This document shows positions 4,778 to 10,632 of a stretch of DNA of 10,632 nucleotides, one piece after another (position 1 is the first letter of the stretch; each line of letters begins with the position of its first letter). Position numbers and translations under genes: made by a program. The DNA comes from Candidatus Woesearchaeota archaeon (lineage in GTDB: Archaea; Nanobdellota; Nanobdellia; Woesearchaeales; WAPY01): NCBI GenBank assembly GCA_015520525.1, contig WAPY01000099.1, positions 1-10,632 on the forward strand. The letters run 5' to 3'. The notes below the pieces were generated by a model. That model ran no database searches. It saw nothing but the letters and a program-made list of their open reading frames with translations, and was not told the DNA's origin.

Positions 4778-7359
4778 TAAACAATCCAAAACATGAGGTC
4801 TATAAAAAGATAGATTCAATCCAATTTGGACTTCTCAGTCCGAAGATGATTGAGAAGATGGCGACGGTCAGAATAATCACTCCAGAATTATATGATGAGG
4901 AAGGCTACCCTGTTGACGGCGGATTAATGGACACGCACATGGGAGTTATAGATCCTGGATTAAAATGTAAGACTTGTGGTGGGAGTCTGAAGGAATGCTT
5001 GGGCCACTTTGGCTACATAACCCTCGCAAAACCCGTAATACACATAAAATTTGTTAATGTCATATATGACTTATTAAGGTCAACATGTAGAGAATGCGGA
5101 AGGCCATTAATAAGCGAGAAGAAGATAAAGATGTACATAAAGCAGATCGAGGAAGTTACCAAAGAAAAAGGAGTTGAAGCAGCGAAAGAGAAGATTAAAG
5201 AGATAACCAACAAGATAAAAGATATAAAAGTCTGCCCGCACTGTGGAGCAAAACAAGAGAAAATTACACTTGAGAAGCCCACAACCTTTGTGGAAGGAGA
5301 TAGGAAATTATCACCTATTGAAGTAAGAGCAAGATTGGAAAAAATAAGGGACGAAGACTTGCCCTTATTTGGAATTAATCCTGAAACAGCAAGACCTGAA
5401 TGGATGGTTCTAACACTGCTTCCGATACCGCCAGTTACAATGAGGCCAAGTATAACCTTAGAAAGCGGCGAGAGAAGCGAGGACGACCTAACACACAAAT
5501 TAGGAGACATAGTCAGGATAAATCAGAGGCTTCAAGAGAATATAATAGCGGGAGCCCCTGAAATAATCATTGAAGATTTATGGGAGTTATTACAATACCA
5601 TGTTACAACATTCATAGATAACAATGTGGCGCAACTACCGCCAGCAAGGCACAGAACTGGACAGCCTCTTAAAACCTTAACTGAAAGAATAAAGAGCAAA
5701 CATGGAAGAATAAGACACAATCTAGCAGGTAAGAGAACAAACTTCTCAGCCAGGAGTGTTATAAGTCCTGATCCAACAATAGAACTCAATGAAGTGGGAG
5801 TGCCGTTTGTAATGGCAACAAAACTAACAGTCCCTGAAAGAGTTACAGAAGAGAACATTGAATACTTGAAGAGATACATAAAGAATGGTTCAAAGAAGTA
5901 TCCCGGAGCAAATTATGTAATAAGACCAGACGGCAAGAAGAGAAGAATAACTGATGAGCTTAAAGAAGAGATTCTTGAGGAGCTTGAGCCAGGATATATA
6001 GTTGAAAGGCATCTTCTCGATGGGGATATAGTTTTGTTCAACAGACAGCCTTCATTGCACAAAATGAGCATGATGGCTCACTACGCTAAAATATTGCCTT
6101 ACAAAACATTGAGATTAAATCCTGCAGTATGCCACCCTTACAACGCAGACTTTGATGGAGATGAGATGAATCTTCATGTTCCCCAAACTGAAGAAGCGAG
6201 GGCGGAAGCTGAGATTCTTATGAATGTCAACACGCAGATAATCAGCCCAAGATATGGACTTAGCGTTATGGGATGCATTCAAGACTCAATATCCGGGAAT
6301 TACCTGCTCACAAAATACTTGAAACTGCCTAGAAAAGAAGCAGTCCAATTACTCTATGAAGCAGGAGTCGATGATATATCAAAACTTCCAAACAAAAAAG
6401 AGGTTACCGGAAAAGAAATATTTAGCGTCCTACTGCCTGATGATTTCACATATATTGGAACAGCAAAAGATGGAAGCAGAGTCTTTATAGAGAATGGCAA
6501 ATTAAAAGAAGGGACAATTGATAAGTCAGCAATAGGAGTAGAATCTGGATTAATGCTTAGAAGTCTGCACAAAAGATATGGCAAAGAAAGAACATTCAAG
6601 ATAATTGGTTATATATCAAAATTAGGAATTGTTGTTCTACTGCATTATGGAATGACAAACCTGCTCTCAGACTCTGACCTTCCGGAAGAAGCCAAGAAAG
6701 AAATAAAGGACATATTGAAAAAAGCTGAAGAGAGAGTCAATGAACTCATTAAAACATTCAAAGAAGGAAAACTAAAGCCTTTGCCTGGAAGAACAGCAGA
6801 GGATACTTTAGAATCTTACATAATGGAAGCGTTGAACAAAGCAAGAAATGAAGCTGGAGAAGTCATAGAGAAAAACTCAAAGGAAGAAACCAGCACCCTG
6901 CTTATGATAAGGTCCGGAGCAAGAGCTAAAATGCTCAATTTAGTTCAAATGTCAGCGATGGTTGGACAGCAGGCGTTGAGAGGGAAGAGAATAAACTATG
7001 GCTACTTTGGAAGAACCTTATCGCACTTCAAAAAGAATGACTTAAGTCCAGAAAGCCACGGTTTTATAAGCAGCAGTTTCAAACAGGGATTAAAGCCTAC
7101 AGAATTCTTCTTCGCAGCAATAACAGGAAGAGACTCATTGATGGATACCGCGCTTAGAACTCCAAAATCAGGATACTTATACAGAAGGTTGGCTAATGCT
7201 CTTCAAGATGTAAGAGTAGAATATGACAACACAGTGAGGGACTCAAACAATAGGATCATACAATTTGAGTATGGAGAGGACGGAATTGATGTTTCCAAAT
7301 CAGAAGGAGGAGTGCTCAATGTAAAAAGGATAATAGAAGAGCACTTAACAAAAGTATAA
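4774..7359 (+). CDS. rpoA1: DNA-directed RNA polymerase subunit A' (N-terminal part of RpoA)
   Basis: This 861-residue protein is the larger part of the largest subunit and holds the catalytic magnesium site. The absolutely conserved NADFDGD is at 457-463, with Asp459, Asp461 and Asp463 as metal ligands. The N-terminal clamp has a CX2CX6CX2H zinc site (Cys65, Cys68, Cys75, His78). A second zinc site pairs Cys105/Cys108 with Cys154/Cys157 across a highly charged helical stretch (about 113-150). RTNFSARSVISPDP marks the lid/switch region and FNRQPSLHKMSMM lies before the catalytic loop. The bridge helix runs through about 775-808 and reads TEFFFAAITGRDSLMDTALRT. The C-terminus lies at the usual A'/A'' break. 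The site GGTGAT three bases before the ATG supports the start. Confidence 0.97.
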   Translation: MINNPKHEVYKKIDSIQFGLLSPKMIEKMATVRIITPELYDEEGYPVDGGLMDTHMGVIDPGLKCKTCGGSLKECLGHFGYITLAKPVIHIKFVNVIYDLLRSTCRECGRPLISEKKIKMYIKQIEEVTKEKGVEAAKEKIKEITNKIKDIKVCPHCGAKQEKITLEKPTTFVEGDRKLSPIEVRARLEKIRDEDLPLFGINPETARPEWMVLTLLPIPPVTMRPSITLESGERSEDDLTHKLGDIVRINQRLQENIIAGAPEIIIEDLWELLQYHVTTFIDNNVAQLPPARHRTGQPLKTLTERIKSKHGRIRHNLAGKRTNFSARSVISPDPTIELNEVGVPFVMATKLTVPERVTEENIEYLKRYIKNGSKKYPGANYVIRPDGKKRRITDELKEEILEELEPGYIVERHLLDGDIVLFNRQPSLHKMSMMAHYAKILPYKTLRLNPAVCHPYNADFDGDEMNLHVPQTEEARAEAEILMNVNTQIISPRYGLSVMGCIQDSISGNYLLTKYLKLPRKEAVQLLYEAGVDDISKLPNKKEVTGKEIFSVLLPDDFTYIGTAKDGSRVFIENGKLKEGTIDKSAIGVESGLMLRSLHKRYGKERTFKIIGYISKLGIVVLLHYGMTNLLSDSDLPEEAKKEIKDILKKAEERVNELIKTFKEGKLKPLPGRTAEDTLESYIMEALNKARNEAGEVIEKNSKEETSTLLMIRSGARAKMLNLVQMSAMVGQQALRGKRINYGYFGRTLSHFKKNDLSPESHGFISSSFKQGLKPTEFFFAAITGRDSLMDTALRTPKSGYLYRRLANALQDVRVEYDNTVRDSNNRIIQFEYGEDGIDVSKSEGGVLNVKRIIEEHLTKV

Positions 7360-7374
7360 AATATGAAACAAATC

Positions 7375-7389
7375 ATGGTGGTAAAATGA
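7375..7389 (+). other. tiny ORF (MVVK) overlapping the rpoA2 start as ATGA
   Basis: ATG GTG GTA AAA TGA contains the rpoA2 ribosome site GGTGGT (7377-7382), and its stop overlaps the rpoA2 ATG at 7386. The frame can also begin at 7363, giving eight codons (MKQIMVVK). It mirrors the arrangement before rpoA1. Translation of it is unproven. Confidence 0.25.
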
Positions 7390-8672
7390 CAGCCGAACAA
7401 ATAATAAAAGAATATTCAAAAGAGCTTCCGGAGAAAATAATAAACGACCTTCTGGAAAACTTGCCAAAGAAGATAAGCGACAAGAAGGTTAAAGAGATTG
7501 TGGAGGAAGTTGTTAAAGAATACAAGGAAATGCAGATTACTCCAGCGGAAAGCGTCGGAATAATAACTGCAGAGTCAATAGGAGAACCAGGAACACAAAT
7601 GACTCTAAACACATTCCACTTCGCAGGAGTTTCAGAGATGAATGTTACAACAGGACTGCCTAGAATAATAGAAATATTCGATGGCAGAAAGGACATAGCC
7701 ACACCAATGATGAACATCTACCTAAAGAAGCCTTACTCAGAAGGCAAAGATATAGAAAAAGTTGCTTTAAGACTTAAAGAAACTCTGCTTGAAGAGATTG
7801 CGCAGGAATTCTACATAAACATAGCAGATATGAGCGTGGAAATCCAATTAAACAAAGAACAGCTCGACAAAATAGGCTTGACCAACCAAGATGTAATAAA
7901 CTCAATAAATAAGGGAATCAAGGGGATAAAAGTAAAGGAGAAAGACAACACATTAACAGTGACAAAGAAGCAGGAGACAGACAACTTGAATGAAATATAC
8001 TCTCTGAAAGAAAAACTCAAAAAAGTATTCGTCACAGGAGTCAAACACATAAAATATGTGCTCCCAGTTAAGAGGGAGGGGGAATACATAATACTCACTT
8101 CAGGAACAAATCTGAAAGATGTTATGGAGCTCGACTTTGTTGATTCAACAAGAACAACATCCAACGACATATTTGAGGTTGAAAAAGTCCTCGGAATCGA
8201 AGCTGCAAGAGAGGCAATAATACAAGAAGTCTACAAAGTCATGCAGGAGCAGGGTCTTAATGTGAATATAAGACACATTATGCTTGTTGCAGATGCTATG
8301 TGCGCCATGGGAAAGGTTCAAGGAATAACCAGGTATGGAATAATTAGAGAAAAAGCAAGCGTCCTAGCAAGAGCCTCATTCGAAACTCCGATGAAACAAA
8401 TAATGCAAGCGTCTTTGATGGGAGAAGTTGATAAACTCAACTCAGTCGTAGAGAATGTAATGGTCAACCAGCCAGTCCCAGTTGGAACAGGCCTTCCTGG
8501 ACTAGCTGTCAAAGTCATAAAAGGTAGAATAGGAGGCTACGAAGGAGAAAAGGACGAGAAGAAAAGCAAAGCAGAAAAAACAGCCAAGAAGGAGATAAAG
8601 AAAGAAGAGAAGAAAACAACAAAAACTAAAACTAAGAAAGCAAAATCAAGCAAGAGTAAGAATAAAGAGTAA
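7386..8672 (+). CDS. rpoA2: DNA-directed RNA polymerase subunit A'' (C-terminal part of RpoA), with lysine-rich tail
   Basis: This 428-residue protein completes the largest subunit. GIITAESIGEPGTQ (58-71) leads into the trigger loop MTLNTFHFAGV (72-82), where His78 is the conserved trigger-loop histidine. The following TGLPRIIEIFDGRK and the C-terminal blocks HIMLVADAMCAMGKVQGITR and ARASFETPMKQIMQAS are standard jaw and cleft sequence. The conserved part ends near 385. The last 43 residues are low-complexity and extend the protein beyond the usual 380-400: 19 are Lys and 8 are Glu. The tail is in frame and follows intact sequence, so it is an extension and not a frameshift product. It is probably disordered; binding to nucleic acid is possible but not shown. 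It ends the polymerase gene run. Confidence 0.96.
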   Translation: MTAEQIIKEYSKELPEKIINDLLENLPKKISDKKVKEIVEEVVKEYKEMQITPAESVGIITAESIGEPGTQMTLNTFHFAGVSEMNVTTGLPRIIEIFDGRKDIATPMMNIYLKKPYSEGKDIEKVALRLKETLLEEIAQEFYINIADMSVEIQLNKEQLDKIGLTNQDVINSINKGIKGIKVKEKDNTLTVTKKQETDNLNEIYSLKEKLKKVFVTGVKHIKYVLPVKREGEYIILTSGTNLKDVMELDFVDSTRTTSNDIFEVEKVLGIEAAREAIIQEVYKVMQEQGLNVNIRHIMLVADAMCAMGKVQGITRYGIIREKASVLARASFETPMKQIMQASLMGEVDKLNSVVENVMVNQPVPVGTGLPGLAVKVIKGRIGGYEGEKDEKKSKAEKTAKKEIKKEEKKTTKTKTKKAKSSKSKNKE

Positions 8673-8680
8673 TTTAACTA

Positions 8681-8733
8681 TTTCTTTTCAATTTACTTAT
8701 AAATCTAGTTATGTAATCTATTTTTCAACTTTC
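8681..8733 (+). terminator. probable T-rich transcription terminator after rpoA2
   Basis: The 77-base spacer after rpoA2 holds two T-tracts on the plus strand, TTTCTTTTCAATTT (8681-8693 and flank) and TTTTTCAACTTTCC (8721-8734). Archaeal polymerase ends transcription at such U-runs without needing a hairpin. The next gene is convergent, and the eL30 gene has its own promoter, so termination here is expected. On the minus strand the spacer is A-rich, and no comparable signal for the transporter gene is seen. Confidence 0.5.
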
Positions 8734-8749
8734 CTAAATTATACTTGTT

Positions 8750-9652
8750 CTACAAGAAAAAATGAGCGAGAATAGGAACTAAGGCAACATACAACAGAAT
8801 ACACAAAGAGACAAATACAGAAGCCAACTTCTCATCAAGCTTATTTATAGAAGAAAATACAAGAGTGTTATAACCTGCAGGAGCTGAAAAAGCCAGCATA
8901 ACTATAAAACTCGTCGTTGGAGAAAACTTAAACAAATTTACAAAGAGAAATCCAAAAAACAAACCTAATAACACTCTGACAAAAACACCTGTTAGAGCGA
9001 GGGCGAGCTTCTTCTCAAAACGCAGAGTTATATAAACTCCCAAAGAAAAAACAATAAGAGGAGCAAACGCCAAAGCCAAGGTGTGAAGCGCCGACAACAA
9101 CCAAATTGGGAGAGTGAGATTTACACTGCTAATAAACAACGCAAGGGCAAAAGCCCAAAGAGCAGGAACCAACAGCAGTTTTTTAACAGCGGTTTTTTTC
9201 TCACCGAAACCATAATACGCAGATATAAAATAAGTTAATGAAAATGTGATAAGAGCATTGCCAAAGTCAATCATTTGAGCTCTCACAACACCAGACTTGT
9301 CAAACAAAGAAAAAGAGATGGCAATAACTAAACTTGTGTTTGCAATCATAGAACCAACTAAAAAGGTTCCCAAAGACTTCCTGCCAAACCTATCCTTAAA
9401 ATTAAAAAGAGACGCAATCGAGTAAGAAAAGAAGAGCATGATAAAAGGTATTGAAGAACCAAGCAGGATTAAGAATAAATCAGACATTTTGAAGCTAAAA
9501 TCAGAGAAAGAGTAGAGGATTAAAGAGGGAGCACAAATATAGAAAACAAACTTCAGAAATTTAGAAGCGTCCTTCTCAGAGAAAAGATTAACCTGCTTTG
9601 AGAACATGCCAAGGATAAATATTACCAGCAACGAGAGAATATTTGAAAACAT
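8750..9652 (-). CDS. auxin efflux carrier (AEC) family membrane transporter
   Basis: This 300-residue protein is almost entirely hydrophobic, with about ten predicted membrane segments in two halves joined by a charged stretch (GFGEKKTAVKK). This is the layout of the AEC family (PF03547). Family-like blocks are FVFYICAPSLILYSF in the second segment, GSMIANTSLVIAISFSLF near 100, PALWAFALALFI after the central loop, APLIVFSLGVYI, and the C-terminal SAPAGYNTLVFSSINK with LDEKLAS. Known prokaryotic members export or exchange small organic acids such as malate; the substrate here is unknown. The gene is convergent with rpoA2 and divergent from eL30, so it splits the common rpo-eL30-nusA order. Base composition looks like that of its neighbours. 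The ATG is chosen from the TATA-like element about 26 bases upstream. Confidence 0.85.
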   Translation of the reverse strand: MFSNILSLLVIFILGMFSKQVNLFSEKDASKFLKFVFYICAPSLILYSFSDFSFKMSDLFLILLGSSIPFIMLFFSYSIASLFNFKDRFGRKSLGTFLVGSMIANTSLVIAISFSLFDKSGVVRAQMIDFGNALITFSLTYFISAYYGFGEKKTAVKKLLLVPALWAFALALFISSVNLTLPIWLLSALHTLALAFAPLIVFSLGVYITLRFEKKLALALTGVFVRVLLGLFFGFLFVNLFKFSPTTSFIVMLAFSAPAGYNTLVFSSINKLDEKLASVFVSLCILLYVALVPILAHFFL

Positions 9653-9673
9653 AAATATTGGATTGACAAAACA

Positions 9674-9683
9674 TTAAAAAAAC
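9674..9683 (-). promoter_or_regulatory. possible TATA-like element for the AEC transporter
   Basis: The minus strand reads GTTTTTTTAA, centred about 26 bases upstream of the transporter ATG at 9652. No Shine-Dalgarno site precedes that ATG, so a leaderless mRNA would be expected. The match is weak because the spacer is AT-rich throughout. Confidence 0.3.
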
Positions 9684-9723
9684 TTTCTAAACTCAACTGC
9701 TCAAACAACCATAAAAAGAAAAG

Positions 9724-9731
9724 TTTAAAAA
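9724..9731 (+). promoter_or_regulatory. TATA-like box for the eL30-nusA unit
   Basis: TTTAAAAA predicts transcription from about 9751-9755, leaving a leader of about 20 bases that retains the GGTGGT ribosome site. This fits an independent promoter for eL30 and nusA, needed because the transporter gene cuts them off from the polymerase genes. Confidence 0.55.
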
Positions 9732-9763
9732 GCAGGGCAAAACACACAGTATACAACACATAT

Positions 9764-9769
9764 GGTGGT
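9764..9769 (+). promoter_or_regulatory. ribosome binding site that sets the eL30 start at 9774
   Basis: GGTGGT lies four bases before the ATG at 9774, matching the spacing at the rpo genes. The upstream in-frame ATG at 9762 overlaps this site and has none of its own, so it is unlikely to be the main start. Confidence 0.65.
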
Positions 9770-9773
9770 CGTA

Positions 9774-10049
9774 ATGAGTAAGGAAGTAGAAGAAATCAAG
9801 AAATATGTTGGGACAGAAAGATTGATTGTTGGATTCAACGAAGTGATGAAGAAATTGAGAAGCAACGAACTGGAAAAGATATTCATTGCATCAAATCCAA
9901 AAGAAGAACTGCTAAAAGACATGGAGTATTATTCAAAACTAGCAAATGTTCCAGTTGTAAAATTAGACATTCCAAACTCAGAGCTTGGACCGGTATGTAA
10001 AAAGAGATTCTATGTATCATTCTTAGGAATTTCAAAGAGCAAAGAATAA
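9774..10049 (+). CDS. rpl30e: large-subunit ribosomal protein eL30 (L30e)
   Basis: This is a 91-residue member of the L7Ae/L30e/S12e family, small proteins that bind kink-turn RNA. The family pattern is visible: RLIVGFNEVMKKLRSNEL (16-33), then the strand EKIFIASN (34-41), a helix, NVPVVKLD (58-65) and the C-terminal signature ELGPVCKKRFYVSFLGI (70-86), typical of eL30. Position before nusA, with one base between stop and start, matches the usual archaeal context and supports eL30 over L7Ae. It lacks the usual link to the polymerase genes because the transporter lies between them. An in-frame ATG at 9762 would add MVVV, but the ribosome site argues for 9774. Confidence 0.85.
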   Translation: MSKEVEEIKKYVGTERLIVGFNEVMKKLRSNELEKIFIASNPKEELLKDMEYYSKLANVPVVKLDIPNSELGPVCKKRFYVSFLGISKSKE

Positions 10050-10050
10050 A

Positions 10051-10473
10051 ATGAGTAGAAGTGCAAAAAAGTATGATACGAGATTATTAAATCTTATCTC
10101 TTTCTTTGAGAAAGTTACTCATGCGGAAGTGAAAGACTGCATTGAGAGCGATGAGAGATTGATATTCATAGTTATGCCTTTAAACTTAAGAAAAGCCCTC
10201 GGAAAAGACGGCAACAACATAAGAAGATTAAATCAGGAGATGCACAAAAAGATAAAGGTCGTAGAATACTCAGACAACATAAAAGATTTCATAAAAAGTT
10301 TAATCATGCCCTTAAAAGTTGATGACATAATTCAAGAAGGCAAAATAATAACACTGAAGAGCAATGACAGAAGAACAAAAGGACTTCTTATAGGAAGAAA
10401 CGCTCACAACTTAAGGCAGTATGAGGACATAGTTAAAAGATACTTTGATATAGATGAGATAAAAGTTGAATAA
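10051..10473 (+). CDS. nusA: archaeal NusA-like transcription factor (two KH domains)
   Basis: This 140-residue protein is the short archaeal NusA, which lacks the bacterial N-terminal polymerase-binding and S1 domains and consists of two KH RNA-binding domains. The first KH has a normal GXXG loop, GKDG (51-54), followed by NNIRRLNQEM. The second reads GRNA (115-118) in LLIGRNAHNLRQYEDIVKRYFDIDEIKV, so its last glycine is Ala. The length and the position directly after eL30 agree with the family. It starts one base after the eL30 stop and has no clear ribosome site, so it is probably translated by coupling. A role in elongation or termination is inferred from the family; no partner is visible. 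Confidence 0.92.
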   Translation: MSRSAKKYDTRLLNLISFFEKVTHAEVKDCIESDERLIFIVMPLNLRKALGKDGNNIRRLNQEMHKKIKVVEYSDNIKDFIKSLIMPLKVDDIIQEGKIITLKSNDRRTKGLLIGRNAHNLRQYEDIVKRYFDIDEIKVE

Positions 10474-10477
10474 ACAA

Positions 10478-10495
10478 ATGATAAGAATAAAATGA
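10478..10495 (+). other. tiny ORF (MIRIK) overlapping the next start as ATGA
   Basis: ATG ATA AGA ATA AAA TGA begins five bases after the nusA stop, and its TGA overlaps the ATG of the last gene at 10492. It resembles the layout before rpoA1 and rpoA2 but lacks the GGTG ribosome site. It could be chance in AT-rich sequence. Confidence 0.18.
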
Positions 10496-10632
10496 TAATC
10501 ACAATTTGTTCTTCAGCAGTATTTGTGAAGGAAGCTTATGATATAAAACAAAAGTTGGAGAATAAAGGCCACAAAGTTCTTGTTTATCCAAATGAAGTTG
10601 AAATAAACGGGAAGAAGATAAATGTCCTAAAG
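10492..10632 (+). CDS. N-terminal part of a possible nucleoside 2-deoxyribosyltransferase-like protein
   Basis: An open frame of 47 codons runs to the window end. It starts with a hydrophobic strand (MIITICSSAVF), then an amphipathic helix (KEAYDIKQKLENKGHKVLVY) and a Pro-Asn-Glu turn. This strand, helix and 'GH-V-V-P' pattern opens small archaeal and phage proteins of the nucleoside 2-deoxyribosyltransferase-like fold. The catalytic Glu and the nucleotide-binding Asp would lie beyond the window, so activity cannot be judged. It follows nusA by 18 bases on the same strand with no ribosome site and is probably in the same transcript. Other alpha/beta folds begin similarly, so the family name is tentative. 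Confidence 0.6.
   Translation, partial: MIITICSSAVFVKEAYDIKQKLENKGHKVLVYPNEVEINGKKINVLK

Noticed and set aside
8743..8755. Small hairpin CTTGT-TCT-ACAAG at the transporter stop codon
   Set aside because: The five-pair stem is not followed by a T-tract on the transporter's strand, and archaeal termination does not need such hairpins. Chance is likely.
9762..9773. Upstream ATG of the eL30 gene as the true start
   Set aside because: It overlaps the GGTGGT ribosome site that fits the ATG at 9774, and it would add only MVVV, which is not part of the family fold.
10042..10495. 13-base direct repeat AAGAATAAAATGA at 10042-10054 and 10483-10495, flanking nusA
   Set aside because: Both copies are A-rich and sit on gene starts, where AATAAAATGA-like strings are common here. 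There are no other signs of a mobile unit or duplication, so chance is the simpler reading.
1..10632. CRISPR arrays, insertion sequences, attachment sites or phage genes
   Set aside because: No regularly spaced repeats, transposase or integrase motifs, or terminal inverted repeats were seen on either strand.

Overview
The window is archaeal and carries the large-subunit RNA polymerase operon. It is AT-rich and has archaeal-type RpoH, split RpoB (B''/B') and split RpoA (A'/A''), eL30 and the short two-KH archaeal NusA. Its TATA-like promoter elements and GGTGAT/GGTGGT Shine-Dalgarno sites match the archaeal 16S 3' end. Two tandem tRNA genes have short introns outside the anticodon loop, with bulge-helix-bulge geometry. 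This, with divergent residues in RpoB'', suggests a DPANN-like or other divergent lineage, but that placement is inference and no taxon can be fixed from the window.

Layout: the left edge may hold the start of a minus-strand gene. Next comes a minus-strand HAD hydrolase (126-767). A promoter-rich spacer leads into tRNA-Asp(GTC) (964-1053, intron in the T-loop) and, 13 nt on, tRNA-Lys(TTT) (1067-1165, intron in the D-loop). From 1199 the polymerase genes follow on the plus strand: rpoH, rpoB2 (GTG start, overlapping rpoH), rpoB1, rpoA1 and rpoA2. RpoA'' ends in an unusual lysine-rich tail. A minus-strand auxin-efflux-carrier-type membrane transporter (8750-9652) then separates the polymerase block from eL30 and NusA, which have their own promoter. 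The last 141 bases hold the start of a gene resembling nucleoside 2-deoxyribosyltransferase-like proteins, in a place where rps12 often follows nusA in archaea.

Functionally, five polymerase subunit genes, the k-turn binder eL30 and the transcription factor NusA form a transcription/translation island. Two tRNA genes lie directly upstream and may share its transcript. The HAD hydrolase and the transporter are accessory metabolic genes on the opposite strand.

The strongest unusual signals are the two noncanonical tRNA introns. Both excise to perfect standard loops under strict 3-4-3 BHB geometry. A secondary signal is a repeated arrangement of tiny 4-5 codon ORFs whose TGA overlaps the start codon (ATGA) of the next gene. 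I found no CRISPR array, insertion sequence, phage module or clear new multi-gene system.
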